Assembly (NCBI GenBank): GCA_025062095.1
Contig: JANXAZ010000028.1
Span: 1 to 42,899 of the forward strand
Reading direction: 5' to 3'
DNA: 42,899 bases
DNA from: Geminicoccaceae bacterium
Lineage (GTDB): Bacteria > Pseudomonadota > Alphaproteobacteria > Geminicoccales > Geminicoccaceae
Each line of letters begins with the position of its first letter. The stretch's first letter is position 1. The translations under genes were made by a program, and so were the position numbers. This document shows, piece by piece, positions 15,630 through 23,325 of the stretch. The notes below the pieces were generated by a model, which was not told where the DNA came from, ran no database searches, and saw only the letters and a program-made list of their open reading frames with translations.

Positions 15630-16485
15630 CCGGTGGAAGATCTGTCGTCAGCGGGACGGCCACAGCGACACCGAAGATTGTCGACGCCGAGGCCAGCGCC
15701 GAGCTCGCGATCCCGCCCGTTGATCAGCGGCGGCTCGGTAACGGCGTTCCGCGATCAGACGAAGCCGGGAATCGAGCGAGACAAAACCGCCCTTCGGCTT
15801 CCGATCGTGGAGCGGCCCCGGCGCCTGCTGTGGCCGCCGGCCGAAAATACCATCCTGCCCGGCGAAGAGATGACTCTCTGCCGACGAGCCGCTGAAGCCG
15901 GAACTCGCGGCGACGGTCGAGGCCGTTACCGAGCGCGGCGGAGAAGTAGACTCGCTGCCAGATTTCCTGAGCAAGAAAGGCTCGATCGTACAAACTCCAT
16001 TTGTAGGTTCATCCGGGGGCAAAATAACAGTGCCCGGGTACGTCCATCTCGAGGAGAGCACTCTACCCGTACGCTCAAGGGAGCAAGCCTTCGTCGCGAC
16101 GGGGACCGATCGGTCGATGAACGAGGTCCACGACCGAGGGATCACTGCCGGTATCGAGGGGGGCCGGTGATCGACCCCCGCGTGTCGACCGCGAGGAGTA
16201 CGACGACCGCATCGTCGCCGAGATCCAATGCTCGCTCCTTCTCGCGGCGGACTTCACACACGGGTGAAACCGGCGCGCGTGGCCGCGTCGATTACGAGGC
16301 GGGCTTCGCGCCCGGTCTCGAGATTGCATTGATCGTCACCTGTCGCGCGGACGCGATCGACACGATTCATTTCGATACGCGTCGATACGATCACATCGTT
16401 TGGAAGAATCCCGAAGAATTGCGGGAAAGCCTCGACAACCGCATCCTCGCGACGATCGGCGAGGGGCCTGCGGCGAAGCGAAATC
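15630..16485 (+). pseudogene. Decayed gene resembling nucleoside-deoxyribosyltransferase/TIR-like fold proteins
   Basis: No intact gene covers this stretch, but four consecutive pieces in changing plus-strand frames read as one protein. Piece 1 (about 15633-15870) holds FRDQTKPGIER and AENTILPGEEM. Piece 2 (15874-16167) holds LSADEPLKPELAATVEAV, DFLSKKGSIVQTPFVGSSGG, KITVPGYVHLEE and AFVATGTDRSMNEVHDRGI. Piece 3 (16169-16264) holds RVDREEYDDRIVAEI and LLLAADFT. Piece 4 (about 16257-16482) holds VDYEAGFAPGLEIALIV, TCRADAIDTIHFDTRRYDHI and VWKNPEELRESLDNRI. The ADFT...YEAGFA...TCR...HFDTR-Y-HIVW order matches, from memory, a family with a nucleoside-deoxyribosyltransferase-like domain. Frame changes lie near 15870, 16168 and 16260; stops at 15871, 16168 and 16265 break it. 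Less GC-rich in places than neighbours, suggesting acquired DNA. Confidence 0.75.
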
Positions 16486-16492
16486 GGGGCGG

Positions 16493-17116
16493 CTACGGGG
16501 TCGCCGCCCGCGCCGCCAACCGCCCCGCCTCGGCGAGATCCTCGGGTGTGTTGACGTTGAAGAAAGGATCGAAGGGCTCGGTGGGCCAGTCGACCACCGC
16601 GAGGCGGTAGCGCGCCGTCCAGACGTCGATCTTCCGCAAGCCCTCCTCGAGAAGCGCGCGGCGCAGATCCGCGGCGAGTCGCATAGGCCAGAGGCCGAAG
16701 ACGGGATGCGCACGGCCCGCCGAGGCGGCGCAGGCGAGCTCCGCACCCTCCCGCTCGACCGCTGCGAGCAGGCGGGCGACGAGATCGACGGGGAAAAAGG
16801 GCGTGTCGGCGGCGAGGCTCGCGACCCAGGGAAGCGGCGGATCCGCGCGCATCGCCGCCTCCATCCCCGCGAGCACGCCCGCCAGCGGTCCCACGTAGCC
16901 GGGGACGGGATCGGGAACGACCTCGAGCCCGAAGCGCGCGAAGCGCGAAGCATCGCCGTTGGCGTTGAGCACGAGTGCGCTCACCTGACCGCGAGCGCGT
17001 TCGATCACCGCCTCGAGGAGCGTGCCGGAGCCGAGCGGAAGAAGGCATTTGTCCCCACCGCCCATGCGCCGGGCGAGCCCGCCCGCGAGGATCACCCCCA
17101 GAACCGGCGGGGTCAC
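16493..17116 (-). CDS. mobA: Molybdenum cofactor guanylyltransferase MobA
   Basis: 207 residues; transfers GMP from GTP to molybdopterin to form the guanine dinucleotide cofactor used by formate dehydrogenases of the DMSO reductase family. The nucleotide-binding loop [20 protein letters not shown] is at about 10-29, the conserved [12 protein letters not shown] follows near 76, and the metal-binding AADTPFF near 102. The C-terminal [18 protein letters not shown] block is typical. GTG 17116 is preceded by GGAGGAAGG. It lies downstream of fdhD on the same strand, 141 bp apart, so the two probably form a cofactor operon serving the formate dehydrogenase encoded about 11 kb away. Confidence 0.95.
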   Translation of the reverse strand: MTPPVLGVILAGGLARRMGGGDKCLLPLGSGTLLEAVIERARGQVSALVLNANGDASRFARFGLEVVPDPVPGYVGPLAGVLAGMEAAMRADPPLPWVASLAADTPFFPVDLVARLLAAVEREGAELACAASAGRAHPVFGLWPMRLAADLRRALLEEGLRKIDVWTARYRLAVVDWPTEPFDPFFNVNTPEDLAEAGRLAARAATP

Positions 17117-17257
17117 CCCTTCCTCCGCGCGACGAGCACGCCGTTTCGGGCCGTGCGATGCCAGGCGCGTTCTCGTCTCGGCGACGGAGCCGAGGACGAC
17201 CGCTCGGGTGCGGCGCCGGGAAGCCGGCGAAGGGGTTCGCGCGATGCGCGCGAGGGC

Positions 17258-18139
17258 TCAGAGATCCGGTTCATCGCGCGCTCCTTTGCGGCGGAAGCGG
17301 GGATCTTCCTCTTCGACGTGACGCGGGTCGGCGTCGAAGACGATGCGCTTTTCTCCGGAGAGCGCGAGGAAACGCTTGCCCCGGGCCCGTCCGATGAGGG
17401 TGAGGCCGGCGCGGCGGGCGAGCTCCACGCCCCAGGCGGTGAAACCCGAGCGCGAGATCAGGATCGGGATACCCATCTGCACGGTCTTGATGACCATCTC
17501 GGAGGTGAGCCTGCCCGTCGTGTAAAAGATCTTGTCGTGTGGCGGGATCCCGTGCTTCCACATGAAGCCCGCGATCTTGTCGACCGCGTTGTGGCGGCCG
17601 ACGTCTTCCATATACACGAGGATTTCGTCGCGCCGACACAGGACACAGCCGTGGATGGCTCCCGCCGCCAGATAAAGAGAAGGTGTGGTGTTGATCTTTT
17701 TGGTCAGAGCGTAGAGCCAAGAGGTCTTGAGGACGGCGTCTTCGGGCAGGCGGATCTCGTCGAATCTTTCCATGAGGTCGCCGAAGACCGTACCCTGAGC
17801 GCAGCCCGAGGTCTTGATCTTTTTCTGCAGCTTCTGTTCGAAGTCGGTTTCGCGTGCCGTGCGCACGACCACGACCTCGAGCTCGGGATCGTGTTCGACC
17901 GCGGTGACGACATCGTCCGGGCGCAACATGTTCTGGTTCAACAGATAGCCGATCGCGAGCTCTTCCGGATGGTCGCCGATCGTCATCACGGTGACGATCT
18001 CGCGGCCGTTGAGGAAAATCGTGAGCGGCCGCTCGTGCACGATGCGCGCTTCCACGCGCCGCCCCTCGTGGTCGATACCGACCACGGGCTGGGTGAGGGC
18101 GGGGTCGTCGGGATCGGGCAGAAGCAGCGGTCCGGCCAT
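17258..18139 (-). CDS. fdhD: Formate dehydrogenase accessory sulfurtransferase FdhD
   Basis: 293 residues. FdhD passes sulfur from a cysteine desulfurase to the Mo-bis-MGD cofactor, needed for formate dehydrogenase activity. Family blocks present: ERPLTIFLNGREIVTVM, PEELAIGYLLNQ, YMEDVGRHNAVDKIAG, TTGRLTSEMVIK and SRSGFTAWGVELA. The Escherichia coli CxxC motif (Cys121/Cys124) is not conserved at the expected place: the loop reads TSGCAQG with one Cys (Cys113). A CxxC appears later as Cys165/Cys168 in HGCVLC. This may mark an alphaproteobacterial subclass rather than a defect. ATG 18139. Divergent from the penicillin-binding protein gene. Confidence 0.95.
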   Translation of the reverse strand: MAGPLLLPDPDDPALTQPVVGIDHEGRRVEARIVHERPLTIFLNGREIVTVMTIGDHPEELAIGYLLNQNMLRPDDVVTAVEHDPELEVVVVRTARETDFEQKLQKKIKTSGCAQGTVFGDLMERFDEIRLPEDAVLKTSWLYALTKKINTTPSLYLAAGAIHGCVLCRRDEILVYMEDVGRHNAVDKIAGFMWKHGIPPHDKIFYTTGRLTSEMVIKTVQMGIPILISRSGFTAWGVELARRAGLTLIGRARGKRFLALSGEKRIVFDADPRHVEEEDPRFRRKGARDEPDL

Positions 18140-18219
18140 GGAGGTCGCTCGATTTGCGGCGCAGCCCCGGCCTAAGGTATGCGTGGCGGCGGGACCGACA
18201 AGCCGGCCGCCCCTCGCTC

Positions 18220-20118
18220 ATGGCCCGTTCTCGAAGCGAGCGACCGCCCGCGCTCTTGTGGCGCCTTCTGAGCGCTCTGCCGACGTTGCTTATCCTGCTT
18301 CTGCTCGCCTGGGCGGGGCTGTTTTTGGTGCTCGCGCCGGAACTACCCGACACCGACAGCTTGTTCGCCGACAGCGAGCAGCGCACGGTGACGATCCTCG
18401 CCGCCGACGACAGCGTACTCGCCACGCGCGGGGTCGAAGGTGCGCGCTTCGTGGGCCTGGACGAAATCGCGCCTCATCTCGTGCAGGCCGTGCTCGCGAT
18501 CGAGGACCATCGCTTTTACGCCCATTTCGGCATCGATCCGATCGGGCTGGTGCGTGCGCTGTGGTCGAACCTCGCGGCCGGCGAGGTCGTCGCCGGAGGC
18601 AGCACCCTGACCCAACAACTCGCAAAGAACTTGTTCTTGACACCCGAGCGGAGCCTCAAGCGCAAGTTGCAGGAGCTGGCTCTCGCGCTCTGGCTCGAGG
18701 CTCGTCTTTCCAAAGACGAAATTCTCGTGCTCTACCTCAACCGCGTCTATCTCGGCGCCGGTGCTTACGGCGTGGAGGCCGCGGCGCGACGCTATTTCGG
18801 CAAATCGGCCAAAGAGGTGACGCTTTCCGAAGCGGCCATGCTCGCCGGGCTTCTGAAAGCGCCCTCGGCCTTGGCGCCGACGCGCGATCTCGCGCGCGCC
18901 CGGGCCCGCGCCGAGGTGGTGCTGCGCCGCATGGTCGAACTCGGCATGATCACGCCCGAGCGTGCCGCCGCCGCGCGCGCCCGACCGGCCGCCTTGGCAC
19001 CCGAGACCAAGACCGATCTCGCGGGGCATTTCCTCGACTGGTTGCTCGACGATCTCACGGATCGGCTGGGCAAGCACGGCCGCGACCTCGTCGTGCGCAC
19101 CACCCTCGACCGGCAAATCCAGCTCGCGGCGGAAGACGCCCTGCGCGCCGCGCTCGCGGGCGAAGGCCGCAAGCGCGGCGTGGAGGAAGGGGCGATCGTC
19201 GTGCTCGATGCGCAAGGAGCGGTGCGCGCGATGGTCGGGGGTGCGAGCTACCGCACGAACCGGTTCAACCGTGCCACCGATGCGCGCCGGCAGGCGGGTT
19301 CGGCCTTCAAGCCGTTTCTTTATCTCGCCGCTCTGCGCGCGGGCTGGGCACCGGAAAGCCCGATCGAGGACCGACCGATTGCGCTCGGGACCTGGCGGCC
19401 GGAAAACTTCGACGGCCGCTATCGCGGTCGCGTCACGCTCGAAGAAGCGTTCGCCCATTCCCTCAACGCTGCCGCCGCGCGACTGATCCAAAGCGTGGGA
19501 CCGGAAGCGGTGATCCGGGTGGCGCGCACGATGGGGATCGCCTCGTCGCTTCCGGCTGTCCCCGCACTCGCGCTCGGTGCGGCGGAAGTGAGCCCGCTCG
19601 AGCTCGCTGCCGCGTATCTCCCCTTCCTCGCGGAGGGGCTTCGGCGCCCCGTCTTCGCGGTGCGCGAGGTGCGGGACGACCGAGGCCGTCTGCTCTATCG
19701 CTTCGCGGGCGGCGCGCAGCGGGTGCTCGAGCCGGGGGAGCTTTCGGCCATGCGCCGGCTGTTGACGGCGGTCGTCGAGCGGGGCACGGGGCGCGCGGCG
19801 CGTCTCCCCGATCGGCCGGTGGCGGGAAAGACGGGAACGAGCCAAGACTTCCGCGACGCCTGGTTCGTGGGATTCTCGGGCGAGTTCCTGGTCGCGGTCT
19901 GGCTCGGCAACGACGACAACCGTCCGATGGACGGGGTCACCGGCGGAAGCCTGCCGGCGCGGATCGCGCGGGCCGTGCTCGAAGCCGCCCCGCCGAGCCG
20001 CCTCGCCCCCGAGGTGGCCGAAGGCTGGCGCGGTTCGCCCGCGCCACCGTCCGCGCGGGAGGAGAACGGCCTCGCCCTTCTCCTCGATTGGGTCCGACGC
20101 ACGTTCGGCGGGCCGTGA
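18220..20118 (+). CDS. Class A penicillin-binding protein (PBP1A-type glycosyltransferase/transpeptidase)
   Basis: 632 residues. A single membrane anchor lies at about 14-40. The GT51 glycosyltransferase domain has the catalytic Glu in AIEDHRFYAHFGID, GGSTLTQQLAKNLFL and YLNRVYLGAGAYGVEAA. The transpeptidase domain has SAFK (SxxK, in QAGSAFKPFLYL), SLN (SxN, in FAHSLNAAAAR) and KTGT (in VAGKTGTSQDFRDAW). It polymerises lipid II and crosslinks peptidoglycan in the periplasm. It is shorter than E. coli PBP1a and lacks an evident ODD domain. ATG 18220 is taken; in-frame starts upstream would only lengthen the cytoplasmic tail. Confidence 0.95.
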   Translation: MARSRSERPPALLWRLLSALPTLLILLLLAWAGLFLVLAPELPDTDSLFADSEQRTVTILAADDSVLATRGVEGARFVGLDEIAPHLVQAVLAIEDHRFYAHFGIDPIGLVRALWSNLAAGEVVAGGSTLTQQLAKNLFLTPERSLKRKLQELALALWLEARLSKDEILVLYLNRVYLGAGAYGVEAAARRYFGKSAKEVTLSEAAMLAGLLKAPSALAPTRDLARARARAEVVLRRMVELGMITPERAAAARARPAALAPETKTDLAGHFLDWLLDDLTDRLGKHGRDLVVRTTLDRQIQLAAEDALRAALAGEGRKRGVEEGAIVVLDAQGAVRAMVGGASYRTNRFNRATDARRQAGSAFKPFLYLAALRAGWAPESPIEDRPIALGTWRPENFDGRYRGRVTLEEAFAHSLNAAAARLIQSVGPEAVIRVARTMGIASSLPAVPALALGAAEVSPLELAAAYLPFLAEGLRRPVFAVREVRDDRGRLLYRFAGGAQRVLEPGELSAMRRLLTAVVERGTGRAARLPDRPVAGKTGTSQDFRDAWFVGFSGEFLVAVWLGNDDNRPMDGVTGGSLPARIARAVLEAAPPSRLAPEVAEGWRGSPAPPSAREENGLALLLDWVRRTFGGP

Positions 20119-20172
20119 TCGCGGACGACGTCCGCCGCGCGCTCGCCGATCGCGCTCGAGCGGCGGAAGGCT

Positions 20173-20436
20173 TCAGGGTTTCCGACGGATCGCGCGCCAG
20201 AGATAAATGACGAACCAGATCGGGACGACGACGACAGCCCCCAGAAGGAAATAGGTCACGGCACGGCTGGCGTAATAATGAATGTCCGCGAAGATCTCCG
20301 CGAGCCGCTCGGCGAGCCACCGCCAGAGCTGGATCGGCTGGACGTCGAGGTAGGCCATGGCGGCACCGACCAGGATCGAGGCGATCACCAACTTCAGAAG
20401 CGTGGCGAGCGTGATCCGGGGCATGGCCGCGCGCAT
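20173..20436 (-). CDS. DUF6460 small membrane protein
   Basis: 87 residues with two membrane helices, about 10-28 (LLKLVIASILVGAAMAYL) and 62-82 (FLLGAVVVVPIWFVIYLW). It matches the DUF6460 pattern of alphaproteobacteria: a first helix ending in an L-x-V/I-x-P turn, an RWL amphipathic segment, then LLGAVVVVPIW. Function unknown. Start at ATG 20436, or ATG 20424 (MPRITLATLL); neither has a good Shine-Dalgarno. Convergent with the penicillin-binding protein gene. Confidence 0.82.
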   Translation of the reverse strand: MRAAMPRITLATLLKLVIASILVGAAMAYLDVQPIQLWRWLAERLAEIFADIHYYASRAVTYFLLGAVVVVPIWFVIYLWRAIRRKP

Positions 20437-20502
20437 CGTGCAGAGCGTCGAGGCGGGCTATAGGAAGACGGGCCGCGGACGACAAGGCGGGAGAGCGGAA
20501 GG

Positions 20503-21534
20503 ATGCGCTGGGAGCGGTGCCTGATGTGCGTCGGTGTGCACGCCGAAGGCGAGATCGGTCGCATCGTCCTGGGCGGGCTCCCGGCCGTGCCCGGAGGCAC
20601 GATGGAAGAGCGCCTCCTTTGGCTCAACGAGAACGAGGAGGGCCGCCGACTGCGGCGCTTTTTGACCTCCGAGCCGCGCGGCTGGCCGGCGATGTCGACG
20701 AATCTCCTGCTCCCTCCTCTCGCGCCGGGAGCCGATGCCGCCTTCGTCGTCTTACAGCCTGATCAGGCGCACGCCATGTCGGGCTCGAACGCGATCTGCA
20801 CGGCGACCGCGCTCCTCGAGCTCGGCATGGTGCCGATGCGCGAACCGGAAACGACGATCGTCCTCGATACCGCGGCGGGCCTCGTGCGCGCTCGTGTTCG
20901 CTGCGCGGAGGGCCGTGCCCGCGAGGTGACCCTCGACATGCCCGCCTCGTTCGTCGAGGCGCGAGGGATCGAGCTGGACGTCGAGGGACTGGGGCGGATC
21001 GAGCTCGCGATCGCCTTCGGTGGGGTGTTCTACGCGCTCGTCGATCCGGCGCCGCTCGGCCTCGCGATCGAACCCGAGGCGGCGGGTGCGCTCTGCTCCC
21101 TCGGCGTGCGCATCCTCGAGGCAGCGCGCGCGCGCTTCACGCCCGTGCACCCCGAGCGTCCGACTATTCGCGGGCTCGCCTATCTCATGTGGTGCGGGGA
21201 GGGTGCGGAAGGGCCGCGCAACGCCACCGTGCTCATGCCCGGCCGCCTCGACCGCAGCCCGTGCGGGACCGGGAGCTCCGCCCGGCTCGCGCTCGAGTTC
21301 GGGCTCGGGCGCATCCGGCCGGGCGAAACGCGGGTCTTCCGCTCGGCGATCGGCACTCGCTTCGCGGCCGAGCTCGTCGGCACCACCGAGGTGGCCGGCC
21401 GGCCCGCCGTCCTGCCGCGGATCTCGGGTCGCGCCTGGCTCTATTCCTTCGAGCAGCTCGGTCTCGACCCGGAGGATCCCTTCCCGCGGGGTCTGCGCCT
21501 GTCGGACCTCTGGAGCGGGCTCGCCGAACCGTGA
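20503..21534 (+). CDS. Proline racemase-family protein with Ser/Cys catalytic pair
   Basis: 343 residues. The family uses two catalytic positions. The second is a normal cysteine, Cys254 in SPCGTGSSARLA. The first, normally Cys in MCGHG, is Ser93 in AMSGSNAICTATALLE. Racemases and 4-hydroxyproline 2-epimerases need Cys/Cys, and trans-3-hydroxy-L-proline dehydratases have Thr/Ser plus Cys, so this protein is more likely a dehydratase or epimerase variant than a proline racemase. The SGSN loop belongs to a recognisable subgroup whose substrate I cannot name. ATG 20503 is preceded by GCGGAAGG. Its stop overlaps the start of the M28 peptidase (GTGA), suggesting joint amino-acid or peptide catabolism. 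Confidence 0.9.
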   Translation: MRWERCLMCVGVHAEGEIGRIVLGGLPAVPGGTMEERLLWLNENEEGRRLRRFLTSEPRGWPAMSTNLLLPPLAPGADAAFVVLQPDQAHAMSGSNAICTATALLELGMVPMREPETTIVLDTAAGLVRARVRCAEGRAREVTLDMPASFVEARGIELDVEGLGRIELAIAFGGVFYALVDPAPLGLAIEPEAAGALCSLGVRILEAARARFTPVHPERPTIRGLAYLMWCGEGAEGPRNATVLMPGRLDRSPCGTGSSARLALEFGLGRIRPGETRVFRSAIGTRFAAELVGTTEVAGRPAVLPRISGRAWLYSFEQLGLDPEDPFPRGLRLSDLWSGLAEP

Positions 21535-22418
21535 GCGGGGAGAGCACGCGCGAGCGAGCGCGCACCGAGGAGCGATTGCGCCGGCACGTCGAGGTCCTCG
21601 CGGGCGAGATCGGACCGCGAGTGCTCGGTGCCGGTGATGCCCTGTCGCGCGCGGAAGCCTATTTGCGCGACGAGCTCGAAGCCGCGGGCCTGCGCGTCGA
21701 GCGGCGGGCTTATCGCTTTTTCGGACGCGAGGTGGCCAATCTCGTGGGCGTGCCACCGGCGAGCCGAGAGGCCCGGCGCTGGTATCTCGTGGGTGCGCAT
21801 TACGACACCGTGGCGGACACTCCCGGGGCCGACGACAACGCCTCGGCGGTGGCGGTGATGCTCGAGCTCGCGCGCAGACTGGCTCGTGCGTCGCTGCCGC
21901 TGCGCTTCGTCGCTTTCACCCTCGAGGAGCCACCGGCCTTCGCCACGCCCTGGCAAGGAAGCCGGCGCTTTTGTCGGGACACGCGCAGACGCGGAGAAGA
22001 GGTTCTGGGAGCGATCGTGCTCGAAATGGTGGGGTTCACCGCCGCGCATCAGCCGTATCCGGCGGTGCTCGCCCGTCGCGGTTATCCGGAGACGGGCGAT
22101 TTCATCGGCGTGATCGGTGATCGGCGGTCGCGCGCGTTCACGCAGCGGCTCGTCGCGGGCATGAAGGCCGCCGGCACGGTCCCGGTGGAGAGCCTGATCG
22201 TGGGACTGCGGGGCTGGCTGTTGCCGATCAGCCGGCTTTCGGACCACGCCTCGTTCTGGGACCGCGGATGGCCGGCGGTCATGGTGACCGACACGGCGTT
22301 CTTGCGGAACCCGAACTACCACCGACCGAGCGATACGCCCGAAACGCTCGATTACCGCTTCATGGCGGGAGTCGCCGAGGCTCTCGAGGTCGCGATCCGC
22401 GGCCTTCCCGCGGCCTGA
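21531..22418 (+). CDS. M28-family zinc peptidase (aminopeptidase-like)
   Basis: 295 residues. The M28 metal-binding series is visible: His and Asp in GAHYDTVADTPGADDNASA, Glu-Glu in TLEEPPAF, Asp/Glu region in GAIVLEMVGF, and final His in NPNYHRPSDTPETLDY. The domain begins near residue 10 and no signal peptide is evident, so it may be cytosolic. Translationally coupled to the proline-racemase-family gene by a 4-base GTGA overlap, which fits release and processing of proline- or hydroxyproline-containing peptides, though that is inference. Confidence 0.9.
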   Translation: MSGESTRERARTEERLRRHVEVLAGEIGPRVLGAGDALSRAEAYLRDELEAAGLRVERRAYRFFGREVANLVGVPPASREARRWYLVGAHYDTVADTPGADDNASAVAVMLELARRLARASLPLRFVAFTLEEPPAFATPWQGSRRFCRDTRRRGEEVLGAIVLEMVGFTAAHQPYPAVLARRGYPETGDFIGVIGDRRSRAFTQRLVAGMKAAGTVPVESLIVGLRGWLLPISRLSDHASFWDRGWPAVMVTDTAFLRNPNYHRPSDTPETLDYRFMAGVAEALEVAIRGLPAA

Positions 22419-22433
22419 TCCGCGCTCCGCTTC

Positions 22434-22886
22434 TCAGCGCGGCGCTTCGATGAGCTCGAGGATGATGCCGTCTTGCGAGCGCGTATAGACGGCGCGTCGT
22501 CCTTTGTTGGGGCCCGCCGGGACCACAATGACCTCGCCCATGCGGCGGAAGCCGTGCGCCTCGACCTCCGCGAGCATGCGGTCGAAGGCGGTGACGTCGA
22601 GGGCGATGTGCGCCGCCCCGGCATCGCACGGCCGATAGCGGGCCGCTGTGCGATCGGCGGGGGTGCGGTATTCGATCAGCTCGAGGGTGTGACCGTAGCC
22701 GTCGAGATAGGCGATCTCGACATCGGCGTCCCCGAGCCCGGTCACGGCCCCGATGAGCCGCGGATCGCGACGGCTGCGGTCGCGCAAGGAGAAGCCGAGC
22801 ACCTCGACGAAAAAGCGCAAGCTCGCATCCAGATCGGCGACCGTGAAGCTCGTGTGGTTGAAGCGCACAATCTCGGGCCGGCTCAC
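22434..22886 (-). CDS. VOC (glyoxalase/dioxygenase) superfamily protein
   Basis: 150 residues with two beta-alpha-beta-beta-beta modules. N-terminal VRFNHTSFTVADLDASLRFF and HTLELIEY provide potential metal ligands His11 and Glu72; the second module has AAHIALDV (His93) and DGIILELIEAP (Glu144 in ELIE). The His/Glu/His/Glu set is typical of metal-binding VOC enzymes such as lyases, epimerases and dioxygenases. Substrate unknown. GTG 22886 overlaps the stop of the upstream cupin gene (GTGA), so they are translated together, probably on one small-molecule substrate. Confidence 0.85.
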   Translation of the reverse strand: MSRPEIVRFNHTSFTVADLDASLRFFVEVLGFSLRDRSRRDPRLIGAVTGLGDADVEIAYLDGYGHTLELIEYRTPADRTAARYRPCDAGAAHIALDVTAFDRMLAEVEAHGFRRMGEVIVVPAGPNKGRRAVYTRSQDGIILELIEAPR

Positions 22887-23272
22887 TCGTCGGTCTCCCG
22901 GTCGAGGAAGCGGTTGGGCTTCAGGAAGAAGGCCAAGAGCACGCAGCCTTCCTCCGACCAGGCCTCGTGACGACTGCCCGCCGGCCGCCACACGTAATCG
23001 CCTGCGCGACAGATGCCCTGCTCGTCTCGGAACGAGCCCTCGAGCACGAAGCTCTGCTCGATCTCGACGTGTTCGTGCAAGGGCAGGCGCGCACCCGGGG
23101 CCCAGCGGAAAAGCGCGGTGAGAAGGCCCCGTTCCTGGTCTTCCAACAAGACCTTGATCTCGATGCCGGGAAAACGCGTCGGTTGCCAGGGGATCTCGTC
23201 GACGCGGACGTAGCGCGAGGCGAGCGGCGCGAGGCCCTCGTGGCCCCGGTAGCCGGGCGTGACCGCAGCCAT
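22883..23272 (-). CDS. Cupin-domain protein (ChrR-like)
   Basis: 129 residues, a single cupin barrel. First motif LPLHEHVEIEQSFVLEG (His66, His68 and Glu72 as likely metal ligands), second motif GDYVWRPAGSRHEAWSEEG (His102). The sequence pattern resembles the stand-alone cupin of the ChrR anti-sigma type, but the zinc-binding anti-sigma domain is missing, so it is not an anti-sigma factor. Likely a metal-dependent small-molecule enzyme working with the coupled VOC protein. ATG 23272. It lies 53 bp downstream of the hydroxyacid oxidase gene on the same strand. Confidence 0.85.
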   Translation of the reverse strand: MAAVTPGYRGHEGLAPLASRYVRVDEIPWQPTRFPGIEIKVLLEDQERGLLTALFRWAPGARLPLHEHVEIEQSFVLEGSFRDEQGICRAGDYVWRPAGSRHEAWSEEGCVLLAFFLKPNRFLDRETDE

Positions 23273-23325
23273 CGTGTTTCTCCCTCCCCGATCGCCCGTC
23301 CACCTTCCGTAGCCTTCGGCCGCGG

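Noticed and set aside
15648-16145. Minus-strand frame covering part of the decayed gene
   Set aside because: Its translation has no recognisable family pattern, whereas the plus-strand pieces form a coherent family-like sequence.
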